64,000 bases of DNA from Rhodobacteraceae bacterium HLUCCO07 (GCA_001314705.1 LJSU01000028.1:124001-188000), one strand, 5' to 3'. Numbered from the stretch's first letter, positions 16,287 through 24,946 are shown. Program-made: numbers and translations. The notes: a model not told the origin generated them from the sequence alone.

Positions 16287-17051
16287 TCAGCCTCCGAACG
16301 GCGCGGAGAGAAAGCCGCGCAGCGCGTCATGCCAGACCGTGATCGCCGTGACGGCGAAGAGATAGAGGAGCGCAACCCCGGCCAGCGTGATCGCCGGGGC
16401 ACCGACAAAGGCGACCATCAGTTGCGGCATGGCCCGGTTGATGACGCCCAGCGTGAGATTGTAGAGTGTCGAGATGATCAGGAACACCGCGCCAAGGGTG
16501 AAGGCGAGCGAGAAGGATCGCGCGAGCAACGTGCTTCCCCAGTCGAGCAGGTCACTACCAGCCGGATAGCGCGCGAAGGGCAGGTAGTCATACGAGCCGA
16601 CCAGGTAGACTGCCACCTCGACATGGAGCCCCGCCATCACCGCCAGGCACAGACCCGCCATGGTCAGCGTCTGGCCCATCGCTGGTATCGGCTCGACCCC
16701 GGCAGTGCCGAGGATCTGCGACAGCGAGGTCGCCTGCGCCGCGATCGTGCCCGCGATCTGGAGCGCGAAGACAAAGCTGCGCAGCCCGATCCCGAGGGCA
16801 AGCCCGTTCACCGTCTCGGCAAGAAGGACCGATGCGATTGCCGCGCGATCTTCGGGCCAGGCGGCCGGTGCGGCCGGCCCCACGATCAGCGTCATTGCCA
16901 GCGCCAGCGCGAGCTTGACCCGCATCGGGATCGCGCTTTCGCCGAAACCGGGCATCAGTGCCACCACCGGCCCGACCCGCAGAAAGATCACCCCCAGCGC
17001 CAGGCCCTGCTGCGCCAGCGCCTCGACCAGCGGCGCGAGGTCGGCACTCAT
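16287..17051 (-). CDS. fliR: Flagellar export gate protein FliR
   Basis: Predicted 254 residues. The true start is the ATG at 17051 overlapping the flhA stop (ATGA); the 346-residue ORF reads into flhA. Six membrane helices, with typical 'VFLRVGPVVALMPGFGESAIPMRVKLALALAMT', 'GEIPAMGQ'-like 'VEPIPAMGQTLTMAGL' and 'VGAPAITLAGVALLYL'. Inner-membrane export gate subunit with FliP and FliQ. Confidence 0.95.
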   Translation of the reverse strand: MSADLAPLVEALAQQGLALGVIFLRVGPVVALMPGFGESAIPMRVKLALALAMTLIVGPAAPAAWPEDRAAIASVLLAETVNGLALGIGLRSFVFALQIAGTIAAQATSLSQILGTAGVEPIPAMGQTLTMAGLCLAVMAGLHVEVAVYLVGSYDYLPFARYPAGSDLLDWGSTLLARSFSLAFTLGAVFLIISTLYNLTLGVINRAMPQLMVAFVGAPAITLAGVALLYLFAVTAITVWHDALRGFLSAPFGG

Positions 17052-19120
17052 GCCTCGACCATCCCGACGAGCGCGGGGCGTGCCTCGACCCCGACCTCCT
17101 CGAAGGACAATACCGGGTTGGGGATCGAACGCGCCTTGAGCAGGGTGCGCAGGAATCGCCGCCGCCGCACCGTGGTGATGAGTGCCGGGTAGCTTCCGCT
17201 CGCCGCCGCGTCGGACACCGCTTTCGAGACCGCCTGCGTCAGCCGGTTGAACACGTCCGGCGGCAGGGCCACGTCGGCAGCGTCGCCATCCTCGCCGATC
17301 TGGTAGGTCGTGAATGTATCCTCCCATTCGGGCGCAAGCTGGACAAGCGGCAGGCTGCCATCCGCGCGGCGCAGCGCCGCAACCAGTTGAAACCCGAGCT
17401 TCTGGCGGACGAATTCGCAGATCGCCTCGGGCTGACCATGGCGCACGCGGCCTTCGGCAATCGCTTCAAGGATGAGCGGCAGGTTGCGGATCGACACCTG
17501 TTCGTCAAGGAGCAGCCGCAGCACCGCCTGCAAGAGGTCCATCGGCACCTTGTCGGGCACCAGCTCCTGCAGCAGGCGCTTGTTGGCCTCGTTGCGCGCC
17601 GGGCTGGAGAGATTGACCATCTCGTCCAGCAGCCGCCGCAGTGCCTTGAGCGTCAACAGGCGGCTGAGATTGCGCTTGATGGTTTCAAGCAGATGCGTCG
17701 CCAGAACCTCGACCGGGGTGACCGTGGTCATGTCGAGCATGATCGCCTTTTCCTGGCTCTCCGGCTCGATCCACCTTGCGGGTGCGCCGTAAACCGGTTC
17801 TTCCACGCGGATGCCCGCGATGTCGGACCCGCCCGCGCCCTCGGGTTCGAGCGCGAGTATCCTGCCCGGATGCAATTCCGAGCGCACCTGCTCGACCCCG
17901 TGGATCTTGATCACGTAGGTGCCCGGTGGAAGCGACGGCGCATCGGTCAGGCGGATCTCCGAGATCACGAGGCCAAAGCTGCGGGCCACGTGATTGCGCA
18001 TGTTGGCGATCCGCGCCTCGAGCCCGTTGCCCGGATCCAGAACCATGTTCACCAGGTTGCTGGCGAACTCCACATGAATGTCGTCGAGATCCAGCAGATC
18101 GCCGATCGTGCTCTCATGCGGCCGGGCGTCGGGCGCCGGTTCGGGCGCGGCCGCCGCGGCGGCGCGGCGGCGCATCAGCATGAGGCCGATCCCGATCAAT
18201 GTCACGGCCCCCACGAAGAACGGCACGAAAGGCAATCCCGGAAAAAGCGCGAAGAGCATCATCAGCCCCCCCACCGCGACCAGCGCCGGCGGGTAATTGC
18301 CAAGCTGGGTAAAGAGGGTGAAATCCGTCGCCCCCGTTGCGCCGCCCCGCGCAAGAAGCAATGCCGAGGCGATCGAGATGATCACCGCCGGGATCTGCGA
18401 CACCAGACCGTCTCCAACGGTCAGGATGGCATAGACCTCGAACGCGTCGCCCAGCGCCATGCCATGCACCAGGACCCCCATGGTCAGCCCCATCACGAGA
18501 TTGAGGATGGTGATCAGAAGCCCCGCCACGGCATCGCCCTTGACGAATTTCGACGCCCCGTCGAGCGAGCCGAAGAACGTGGTTTCAAGCTGTTCTTTCT
18601 CACGCCGTGCCTTGGCCTCGGCATGGTCGATCGCACCCGCCGACATGTCGGAATCGATCGCCAGCTGCTTGCCCGGCATCCCGTCGAGGGCAAAGCGCGC
18701 GCCCACCTCGGCCATGCGTGCCGCGCCCTTGGTGATGACCATGAAATTCACGATGAGCAGAACCCCGAACACCACGAGGCCCAGGAACATGTTGCCGCCC
18801 ATCACGAAATCGGCAAAGCCCGCGATCACGTCACCCGCCGCGCGCGTGCCGGTATGACCCTCGCCGATGATCAGCTTGGTGGACGAGACATTGAGCGACA
18901 GGCGCAGCATGAGCGAGGCCAGAAGGATCGTCGGAAAGGACGAGAACTCCAGCGGCGTCTGGATGAAGAGCGTGATCGTGAACACGAGAATTGCCAGCGC
19001 AAAAGACACCGCCAGACCGGAATCGAGCACCCAGGCCGGCATCGGCAGGATCATCATCACGATGATCGCCATCAGCGACATGGCAAGAAGAACGGTCGGC
19101 TGGAAGATATTGCGGATCAT
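17048..19120 (-). CDS. flhA: Flagellar export gate protein FlhA
   Basis: Predicted 690 residues; the start MIRNIFQPTVLLAMSLMAIIVMM at 19120 overlaps the stop of the upstream transglycosylase (ATGA), and the longer ORF is not used. The N-terminal half has eight membrane helices and the FHIPEP-type 'FSSFPTILLASLMLRLSLNVSSTKLI' and 'GFADFVMGGNMFLGLVVFGVLLIVNF'; the C-terminal half is the cytoplasmic substrate-docking domain. FlhA converts proton-motive force into export. Order slt-flhA-fliR-flhB-fliJ-like is one operon. Confidence 0.96.
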   Translation of the reverse strand: MIRNIFQPTVLLAMSLMAIIVMMILPMPAWVLDSGLAVSFALAILVFTITLFIQTPLEFSSFPTILLASLMLRLSLNVSSTKLIIGEGHTGTRAAGDVIAGFADFVMGGNMFLGLVVFGVLLIVNFMVITKGAARMAEVGARFALDGMPGKQLAIDSDMSAGAIDHAEAKARREKEQLETTFFGSLDGASKFVKGDAVAGLLITILNLVMGLTMGVLVHGMALGDAFEVYAILTVGDGLVSQIPAVIISIASALLLARGGATGATDFTLFTQLGNYPPALVAVGGLMMLFALFPGLPFVPFFVGAVTLIGIGLMLMRRRAAAAAAPEPAPDARPHESTIGDLLDLDDIHVEFASNLVNMVLDPGNGLEARIANMRNHVARSFGLVISEIRLTDAPSLPPGTYVIKIHGVEQVRSELHPGRILALEPEGAGGSDIAGIRVEEPVYGAPARWIEPESQEKAIMLDMTTVTPVEVLATHLLETIKRNLSRLLTLKALRRLLDEMVNLSSPARNEANKRLLQELVPDKVPMDLLQAVLRLLLDEQVSIRNLPLILEAIAEGRVRHGQPEAICEFVRQKLGFQLVAALRRADGSLPLVQLAPEWEDTFTTYQIGEDGDAADVALPPDVFNRLTQAVSKAVSDAAASGSYPALITTVRRRRFLRTLLKARSIPNPVLSFEEVGVEARPALVGMVEA

Positions 19121-19878
19121 TCGGCCGCCCCCCGCCCGGCCACACCCGGCATCGACAGGAACGGCCGTCCCCCGCCCGCGATGTTCGCCGCGACGAGCGA
19201 CCCGCCCCGCGCCGGAGCGCCTGACGCCGTGGCAACGAACAGCGGATAGGTGTTGTCGCGTGCGGGTGCGGGATTGGTAGGGGCAGGTGTTTGCTCGGCC
19301 CCCTCGGCCCCGGACGTGACGGCGGCATAGTGCGCTTTGAAGATCTTGAGATAGCGGCGCGCGTGTTTCGGCGTACGTGAATGATATGCCCCTGCCGCAT
19401 CGGTCCAGTTTCCCATCTCGGCGTGCAGTTCGCCCAGGAAACGGGCCGCGTAGCGGGCATTCACAATCGGGTCGATCATCGTGTCCAGCGAGGCAAAGCC
19501 GTGGCGGTGCCAGCGGTAATTGACCTGGAAACAGCCCACGTCGAAATTCCGCTGTCCCTGGGCGACCTGATCGCGAAGGAAGCGCAGCGCCTCGCTGCGG
19601 CTGTCGAACCAGTACCCCTTGCCCGCCACGTTCGCGGTCCAGGGCCATGACGAGAGCGGCCCCTGCCGTGCGCGGCCGGTCTCTGTGCGGGTGATCGCCC
19701 TGAGGACGGCGGCGGGAACGCCCTGGTCGCGTGCGGCGATCACGCCCGCGCGTTCACAGGTGGTCTGCCCGACTGCATGGCCAGCACCGGACCAAAGCCA
19801 GACCGCCGCGACCACGGCAAGGCCCAACCGCGCGCGCGGTCCGATCAAGCGAGAGTCGATATCCGTTCTGGCACCCAT
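19117..19878 (-). CDS. Lytic transglycosylase, flagellar (SltF-like)
   Basis: Predicted 253 residues; ATG 19878 follows GGAAGG, better than the track start. N-terminal hydrophobic signal (about 18-37, 'LGLAVVAAVWLWSGAGHAVG') then an SLT domain: catalytic Glu66 in 'AITRTETGR', 'GCFQVNYRWH' and 'MIDPIVNARYAARFLGEL'. It cuts peptidoglycan, probably to let the rod through. Rhodobacter has a comparable separate flagellar enzyme, SltF, that works with FlgJ, and here the FlgJ-like protein lacks a muramidase domain. The gene is coupled to flhA by ATGA. The last 60 residues are Ala/Pro-rich. Confidence 0.85.
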   Translation of the reverse strand: MGARTDIDSRLIGPRARLGLAVVAAVWLWSGAGHAVGQTTCERAGVIAARDQGVPAAVLRAITRTETGRARQGPLSSWPWTANVAGKGYWFDSRSEALRFLRDQVAQGQRNFDVGCFQVNYRWHRHGFASLDTMIDPIVNARYAARFLGELHAEMGNWTDAAGAYHSRTPKHARRYLKIFKAHYAAVTSGAEGAEQTPAPTNPAPARDNTYPLFVATASGAPARGGSLVAANIAGGGRPFLSMPGVAGRGAAE

Positions 19879-19959
19879 GTCCCGACCTTCCGGCGTGAGA
19901 ATTCTTCTCGCGACTCCCCGCCCGGCACGGGGATCGGGCACAGTGCTAGCAAGCCAGGG

Positions 19960-19975
19960 TTAACGAAGCCTCAAC
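19960..19975. promoter_or_regulatory. CtrA-box-like TTAA-N7-TCAAC upstream of slt-flhA
   Basis: One mismatch from TTAA-N7-TTAAC, 82 bases upstream of the minus-strand slt-flhA-fliR-flhB operon. Best match of the five candidate sites in this window. It begins inside a GTTAAC hexamer. Confidence 0.45.
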
Positions 19976-20028
19976 CGCCGGGAGAAGGCTATCGCGAGGC
20001 ACCGCCAAGGGGTGTCAGCGCGCGCCGC

Positions 20029-20137
20029 GTTAACCGATTTGTGCCCGGGTTTCGCTGCGCTGCGGCGGTGCACGCCCGGCAGCCGGGCCGCAGCCGGACA
20101 TCACCCCCCGTTTCGAGAGGCCCAGGCCGCGGTTAAC
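20029..20137 (-). repeat. Dispersed intergenic repeat, copy C (GTTAAC-flanked)
   Basis: On the minus strand this gap reads GTTAAC, then GGGGGGTGATGTCCGGCTG (20109-20091), 3 bases, CCCGGCTGCCG (20087-20077), then GTTAAC at 20034. The two core blocks are the same as those in copies at 29.15 and 42.18 kb, where the spacer is 14 bases. No ORF crosses it. It sits between the divergent slt operon and DUF2794. Confidence 0.55.
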
Positions 20138-20174
20138 CCTTCGGAACGGTGCACCTGCGCCGATTGCGAAACGG

Positions 20175-20199
20175 GCTTGATTTCACCTTGGGATCAAGC
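20175..20199. promoter_or_regulatory. Inverted repeat GCTTGAT-N11-ATCAAGC before DUF2794
   Basis: A perfect 7-base inverted repeat, 15 bases before the DUF2794 start. It could be an operator or an mRNA stem covering the start region. No known regulator is suggested. Confidence 0.3.
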
Positions 20200-20213
20200 G
20201 CAAACTCGCGCCC

Positions 20214-20555
20214 ATGACAGTGCAGGATCCTTCGCCTACTTCCGGGCCGCACCCTTCGCAGGTGACATTCCACCGCAGCGAACTGAACGTGATCCTTTCG
20301 CTTTACGGGCGCATGGTCGCAGCGGGGGAATGGCGCGACTACGGCATCTCCTGCCTGCGCGATTCGGCGGTGTTTTCGGTGTTTCGCCGCACCGCCGAGC
20401 ATCCGCTCTATCGTATTGAAAAAAGGCCGAAATTGCGCAGCCGACAGGGGCAGTATTGCGTTGTCGGTATGGATGGCCAGATCCTTAAACGCGGTCATGA
20501 TCTTCGCATGGTTCTTCGGGTTCTCGAACGCAAGCTGATCCGCGCCGTCGAATGA
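20214..20555 (+). CDS. DUF2794 protein of unknown function
   Basis: Predicted 113 residues, soluble. The body matches the small alphaproteobacterial DUF2794 family: 'VTFHRSELNVILSLYGRMVAAGEWRDY' then 'RTAEHPLYRIEKRPKLRSRQGQYCVVG'. No function is known. It stands alone, convergent with tonB. No clear Shine-Dalgarno precedes the ATG; an inverted repeat lies just upstream. Confidence 0.85.
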   Translation: MTVQDPSPTSGPHPSQVTFHRSELNVILSLYGRMVAAGEWRDYGISCLRDSAVFSVFRRTAEHPLYRIEKRPKLRSRQGQYCVVGMDGQILKRGHDLRMVLRVLERKLIRAVE

Positions 20556-20656
20556 GGACATCCCGGTCCGCTATTCTCTGGCCGGGCAGGACGTTGTGCG
20601 CAAGGCATTGATTTTTGGCGTAAAAATCTAGACGGCGCTGTCGCCCGGTTTTTCGC

Positions 20657-21559
20657 TCACCGCGATTTCACCGGCAGGTTGAAGCGATGGGATTCGACCC
20701 CCAGTTCTGCCGGGGCCGCGGGGAATTGCCCGGCATTGCGCACCGCCGCAACGGCCAGCCTGTCGATACGCGGATTGCCTGAGGACTTGGCCAGGTTGAC
20801 CGCCAGGAGGGCACCGTTCCCCGACACGGAGATTGTCACGATAGCCGTCCCCCGACCCGCACCACGCGGCGCGCGGCGGGCGACGCGGGCCCGGATCTGC
20901 CCACCCCATTGGGCCATGAGCGACTGGCGCTGCGACTTGGACAATGTGGCCACCTCCGCCTGCCCGGAATCGCCCCGCGCCGCGTTTCCACCTGTGCCCT
21001 GCGCCTTGCGAGCCATCGAGGCGGCAGAGGCAGAGGATTGTTTTTTCGCTGGTTTTTCAGTGTTTTGCTTGGGCTCGGCCTGTGGCTGTGGCGGCGTCAC
21101 AGGGCGTGCCACGGGGCGGATATCCGCGTGGGGGGCGGTGTCGGTCTCGGGTGGTGTCTCGGCGCTGGGCTCGGGTTCGGGTGGTGCAGGCGCAGGCGGC
21201 GGGGGCTGATAGCCGGGCAGCGCGGGCGCATCGGGTTGCACGATCAGCGGCTTCGGCGGCTGAGTGGCGGCAGGGGCCGCCCGGGTGTCGGGGGTCGCTG
21301 GCATCTCGGGCGCCATCATCGCGACATCGCGCGGCTCGGACAGTGCGGTTTCAGCCTCCATGGTCGCCTCGGGCGGGCTATCCCATGTCTCGACCAGTAC
21401 TTCGATGCCGGCATTCGATGCCTGAACCGACAAGAGATCGTCGCCTCCCTCACCTGCCCCGACGACTCCCGTTCTCGGGGTAGAGGACCAGACTGCGACA
21501 TGCACCGCGAGCGCCACCCCTAGAAAGAATGATCCTTCGAGGTATCTTCGCATCGTCAC
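20657..21559 (-). CDS. tonB: TonB energy transducer
   Basis: Predicted 300 residues. N-terminal membrane anchor (about 9-27), a long Pro/Glu/Ala-rich periplasmic spacer (about 95-165, 'GYQPPPPAPAPPEPEPSAET') and a C-terminal TonB domain ('MAQWGGQIRARVARRAP' ... 'GNGALLAVNLAKSSGNPRIDRLAVAAVRNAGQFP'). It passes the ExbB/ExbD proton energy to outer-membrane receptors, here most likely the divergent heme receptor. The GTG at 21559 overlaps the upstream exbD stop and has GGGGA 5 bases before it; ATG 21553 is possible. Last gene of the heme operon. Confidence 0.93.
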   Translation of the reverse strand: MTMRRYLEGSFFLGVALAVHVAVWSSTPRTGVVGAGEGGDDLLSVQASNAGIEVLVETWDSPPEATMEAETALSEPRDVAMMAPEMPATPDTRAAPAATQPPKPLIVQPDAPALPGYQPPPPAPAPPEPEPSAETPPETDTAPHADIRPVARPVTPPQPQAEPKQNTEKPAKKQSSASAASMARKAQGTGGNAARGDSGQAEVATLSKSQRQSLMAQWGGQIRARVARRAPRGAGRGTAIVTISVSGNGALLAVNLAKSSGNPRIDRLAVAAVRNAGQFPAAPAELGVESHRFNLPVKSR

Positions 21560-21936
21560 CGCATCCCCGATACGAGTTTGACTCGACGCACACCTTGGGC
21601 GGCCAGCCGGGGCAGCAGCGCAGCGATCTGGCTGGCCTCGACCCCGCGATCGGCGCGGATCATCAGGGCCTCGCCTTCGGGCAGGTCGGGCATCGCGTCG
21701 AACACCGCTTCACCCCTCGAGTCCCCCATGGCCATCTCTCCATCGGCCGAAACGTAGAGCACGTGACGCCCCTCGGCTGCGGCTTCGGCATCCGATTCCG
21801 GTAGGGTGAGGTCAAACGGGTCGGGGGGTGCGATCTGGGCCGTCATCAGGAAGAAGATGAGTAACAGGAAAACCACGTTGATCATCGGCACGACGCTTTC
21901 GCGTGGGCGGCGTTTGGGTAGGACGTCAAGCATCAT
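21556..21936 (-). CDS. exbD: ExbD/TolR-family protein, second copy, membrane Asp replaced by Asn
   Basis: Predicted 126 residues. Short cytoplasmic head, one membrane helix (about 17-36, 'PMINVVFLLLIFFLMTAQIA') and a periplasmic domain ('YVSADGEMAMGDSRGEA'...'LMIRADRGVEASQIAALLPRLAAQGVRRVKLV'). In ExbD and TolR the motif is P-x-I-D and the Asp is required for proton use; here the codon is AAC, giving Asn20. The neighbouring copy keeps the Asp. The protein is otherwise full length, so this looks like a specialised partner. It overlaps tonB by 4 bases and starts 6 bases after the first exbD. Confidence 0.88.
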   Translation of the reverse strand: MMLDVLPKRRPRESVVPMINVVFLLLIFFLMTAQIAPPDPFDLTLPESDAEAAAEGRHVLYVSADGEMAMGDSRGEAVFDAMPDLPEGEALMIRADRGVEASQIAALLPRLAAQGVRRVKLVSGMR

Positions 21937-21942
21937 AGCGGG

Positions 21943-22320
21943 TCACTCCACCAGAACGAGGCTCTGATACCCCGCCTTCGCCAGCGCTTCGATCACCTCG
22001 ACCACGCGTTGCAGGTCGGCCTTGTCGCGCGGGCGAAGGACAATCGCATCGTTATGCAAGTGCATCATCGTGCCCAGCTTGGGCAGCAGATTGTTCATCT
22101 CGGTGTCAACCCCGTTGAGCCGTAGCCCGCCAGGAAGGATATCGACAAGGCGCGGCGGCCCCTCGTAGGGCTGGTCGGACGCGGCGGCGAGCGGCAGGTC
22201 GATCTCGACATCCTGACCGAACCGGGCAGCCAGCATGAAGAACACCAGCAGCAGGAACACCACGTCGATCATCGGTGTCAGGCTGGGTTTACGTCGGGCA
22301 GGTGGCGGGGCGAGCAACAT
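21943..22320 (-). CDS. exbD: ExbD, first copy with conserved Asp
   Basis: Predicted 125 residues. 'LTPMIDVVFLLLVFFMLAARFG' has the conserved Asp19 at the membrane helix start; the periplasmic part ends 'LVLRPRDKADLQRVVEVIEALAKAGYQSLVLVE', a typical ExbD fold. With ExbB it forms the proton channel that energises TonB. It lies 9 bases after exbB and just before the second exbD. Confidence 0.92.
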   Translation of the reverse strand: MLLAPPPARRKPSLTPMIDVVFLLLVFFMLAARFGQDVEIDLPLAAASDQPYEGPPRLVDILPGGLRLNGVDTEMNNLLPKLGTMMHLHNDAIVLRPRDKADLQRVVEVIEALAKAGYQSLVLVE

Positions 22321-22329
22321 GGATCGGCC

Positions 22330-23028
22330 TCACTCGGCAGCGGCGGTGACGGTGGTTGCATCTGCGGCCATGGCAGGGGCGTGACGACGGGTGGGATTGC
22401 GCGTCAGGATGCGGGTCGCCGCGTCCTCCATGTCGCGCTGGGCGCGGTCGGCCACGCTTTCGAACCAGGCCAATGCGACACCGGCCGGAATCGCGACGGC
22501 CATGCCTGCGGCGGTGGTCAGAAGCGCCTCCCAGATGCCACCGGCCAGCGCTGCGGGATCGGCGCGCGACCCGGCCTCCTGCAGTGTCTGAAAGGCCGTG
22601 ATCATGCCCAGAACCGTGCCGAGCAGCCCCAGCAATGGCGCAATCGTCGCAATGAGATCGAGCGCGCGCAGCCCGGCGCGGGCGCGGGCCAGTTCACGGC
22701 TGGCGACACGCCGGATTTCTTCGCGCGCGGTTGCGTCGCTGAAACCTTCGCCGATCCGTGTCTGCATCGCCCGATACGCCACGATCGCACGCAGCGAACG
22801 GCGGCGTGACAGCGCGGCGCAGGCATCCTGCGCAAAGCCATCCTCCCATAGCCTGATGGCCGATTCGGTGCACCGCCCAGCCCAAGCCCCCATCAGGATC
22901 AGCCGCCAGATCTTCCACAGGATCAGCGCCAGCGTCAGGACCGACAGCGCGGCAATCAACCATATCGCAGGCCCGCCCAGCGCGAGGAAATCCTGTGCCT
23001 CGCTCCAATGTGCAAGTACGTCCATCAT
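22330..23028 (-). CDS. exbB: ExbB proton channel subunit
   Basis: Predicted 232 residues with three membrane helices (about 18-38, 128-148, 172-192), matching MotA/TolQ/ExbB: 'LRALDLIATIAPLLGLLGTVLGMITAFQTLQEAGS' and 'GIWEALLTTAAGMAVAIPAGVALAWFE'. Pentameric inner-membrane channel with ExbD. RBS AGGAAGG precedes the ATG pair. It begins 49 bases after hmuV, so it is probably in the same transcript as the heme ABC genes. Confidence 0.93.
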   Translation of the reverse strand: MMDVLAHWSEAQDFLALGGPAIWLIAALSVLTLALILWKIWRLILMGAWAGRCTESAIRLWEDGFAQDACAALSRRRSLRAIVAYRAMQTRIGEGFSDATAREEIRRVASRELARARAGLRALDLIATIAPLLGLLGTVLGMITAFQTLQEAGSRADPAALAGGIWEALLTTAAGMAVAIPAGVALAWFESVADRAQRDMEDAATRILTRNPTRRHAPAMAADATTVTAAAE

Positions 23029-23077
23029 TCATGTCCTTCCTGGCAAGGTTTGCCGCAACATATGCGTTAAGACAGTG

Positions 23078-23863
23078 TCATTGCGCCGCCATTCGCGCCG
23101 CATGGGGCAGGATGAAGGTGCCCGAAGCAGGGGCCGTGTTGACCCGGACCGCGCAGTCATAGGCCCGGCTGAGCAGGTCGTCGCGCAGGATGTCGGCGGG
23201 CGCGGCCTGGCCGAGGAGATGGCCCTGGCTGATCAGGGCGACCTCGTCGGCGAAAATCGCGGTCAGGTTGAGGTCGTGCATCACGGCCACCACGCCGCCC
23301 CCGGCATCGGCATAGTCGCGCGCGATCTGCATGACCTGAAGCTGATGGCCAATATCGAGCGCCGAAACCGGCTCGTCCAGGAACAGCCAGCGCGGCATGC
23401 CGTTCTCGACCGGCTGCCAAACCTGCGCCAGAACCCGGGCCAGTTGCACGCGCTGCTGTTCGCCGCCCGACAGTTCTTGGCAAAAGCGCCCCTCGAAGCC
23501 CGAAAGGCCGACCCGCGCCAGCGCCTGTCCAATCAGGCCGATATCGGCGGCGGCCACGCCGCGGCTCAGGCCCAGGCGTACGACCTCGACCACGGTAAAG
23601 GGAAAGGCCAAGGGCGTTGCCTGTGGCAGAACCCCCCGGATCGCGGCCAGATCCCAGGGTTTGGCCGCCACGATGTCATGCCCGTTGAGCCTGACCTGCC
23701 CGCCGTAATCCGCCTCTCCGGTCAGCGCGCGCATAAGAGTTGTCTTGCCCGACCCGTTGGGACCGACAATCGCCACCACGCGCCCCGGTCGGGCGGTGAA
23801 ATCGACCGCATGCAGGATGCGCGTGCGGCCATAGTCGACGGTGATCTCTTTCGCGTCCAGCAT
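23078..23863 (-). CDS. hmuV: Heme ABC importer ATP-binding protein HmuV
   Basis: Predicted 261 residues. Walker A GPNGSGKT at 34-41, signature 'QELSGGEQQRVQLAR' and Walker B 'RWLFLDEPVSALD'. It drives heme import by HmuT/HmuU. Its FecE-like length and position after hmuU match hmuTUV loci. The start is 3 bases from the hmuU stop. Confidence 0.95.
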   Translation of the reverse strand: MLDAKEITVDYGRTRILHAVDFTARPGRVVAIVGPNGSGKTTLMRALTGEADYGGQVRLNGHDIVAAKPWDLAAIRGVLPQATPLAFPFTVVEVVRLGLSRGVAAADIGLIGQALARVGLSGFEGRFCQELSGGEQQRVQLARVLAQVWQPVENGMPRWLFLDEPVSALDIGHQLQVMQIARDYADAGGGVVAVMHDLNLTAIFADEVALISQGHLLGQAAPADILRDDLLSRAYDCAVRVNTAPASGTFILPHAARMAAQ

Positions 23864-23866
23864 CGT

Positions 23867-24946
23867 TCACATATCCAGAAGGCCGCGTTGCCGCAGCAGG
23901 ATCCACAGGAAGAAGGGCCCACCCAGCACCGCCGTGACGATACCGATGGGCAATTCGGCGGGGGCAATGATCGTGCGGCTGATCACATCGGCACAGAGCA
24001 GCAGTGCCGCCCCGAGCAGCGCCGAGTTCAACAGCAGGAAGCGGTGATCCGGCCCCACGACCAAGCGCAACAGATGCGGTACGACGATCCCGACGAAACC
24101 GATGCCGCCGCTCACAGCCACGGCGGCCCCGACCGCACCGGCTACCATCAGGATCGCGGTGTTCTTGAGCCTCTGCACGGGAATCCCGATATGTGCCGCC
24201 GCGGCCTCGCCCAGGGCCAGAGCGTTCAGGCCGCGCGCGAGGAAAGGCGCGGTGGCCAGCGCAAGGCAAATCAGGGGCGCCGCGGCCAGCACCTTTGACC
24301 ACGTCGCTCCCGCCACCGACCCCATGCCCCAGAAGGTCAACGTGCGCAACTGGGCGTCATCTGCCATATAGACAAGGATACCCTGCACCGCGCCCGCCAA
24401 CGCCCCCAGCGCGATCCCTGCCAGAAGCATCGTGGCCACGGATGTGCGCCCGCGCCGAGTGGACACCCGGTAAAGGATCAGCGTGGTCGCCCAGCCACCG
24501 AAGAATGCGGCAACCGGCACGAGGTAATAGCCGAACAGGGCCGCTGCAGAGGCCGGCAGAAACCCGCCAAGCACGATCGCGGTGATCGCCCCCAGCCCGG
24601 CCCCGGCGCTGACTCCTACAAGGCCCGGATCGGCCAGCGGATTGCGGAAAAGTCCCTGCAAGACCGCGCCGGACACCGCCAGCGCGGCCCCGACGAGCAT
24701 CCCCATCACCATGCGCGGCAGCCTGATGTCGAACAGGACGATCCGGTCACGGGGGGAAAGTTCCTGCGCGCTCACGAGGCTTTTCACGGCATTCCCCAGA
24801 GACACGCCCGACGCCCCCGTGCCGAGGCTCAGAAGCGCCGCAAATCCCAGCAGTACCAGCAACAGGCCCGACAGGGCACGCGCCTGTCGGCTGCGATCGC
24901 CCGGTAATGGGGCAGCGGATTCGATGTCCTGCATTGCAAGGCTCAT
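23867..24946 (-). CDS. hmuU: Heme ABC importer permease HmuU
   Basis: Predicted 359 residues, FecCD-type permease with about ten membrane helices ('LPRMVMGMLVGAALAVSGAVLQGLFRNPLADPGLVGVSAGAGLGA' is diagnostic). The ATG at 24946 has GGTGG about 8 bases upstream; the GTG at 24958 has no spaced RBS. It moves heme through the inner membrane. It follows hmuT with a 4-base gap. Confidence 0.95.
   Translation of the reverse strand: MSLAMQDIESAAPLPGDRSRQARALSGLLLVLLGFAALLSLGTGASGVSLGNAVKSLVSAQELSPRDRIVLFDIRLPRMVMGMLVGAALAVSGAVLQGLFRNPLADPGLVGVSAGAGLGAITAIVLGGFLPASAAALFGYYLVPVAAFFGGWATTLILYRVSTRRGRTSVATMLLAGIALGALAGAVQGILVYMADDAQLRTLTFWGMGSVAGATWSKVLAAAPLICLALATAPFLARGLNALALGEAAAAHIGIPVQRLKNTAILMVAGAVGAAVAVSGGIGFVGIVVPHLLRLVVGPDHRFLLLNSALLGAALLLCADVISRTIIAPAELPIGIVTAVLGGPFFLWILLRQRGLLDM

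Noticed and set aside
15135-17192. 685-residue plus-strand ORF
   Set aside because: It is antisense to flhB and fliR, is extremely rich in Arg/His/Asp/Gly as expected of a G+C-driven shadow frame, and has no domain or RBS.
16958-19249. 763-residue plus-strand ORF
   Set aside because: It is antisense to flhA, whose membrane helices and FHIPEP motifs are unmistakable; composition (Arg/His/Asp) is that of a shadow frame.
17048-19648. 866-residue version of FlhA
   Set aside because: The extension is an out-of-frame reading of the transglycosylase; FlhA starts at MIRNIFQ with the ATGA overlap.
20556-20656. Terminator between DUF2794 and tonB
   Set aside because: Some G+C stems can be drawn but none is strong or followed by a U-run; left unannotated.
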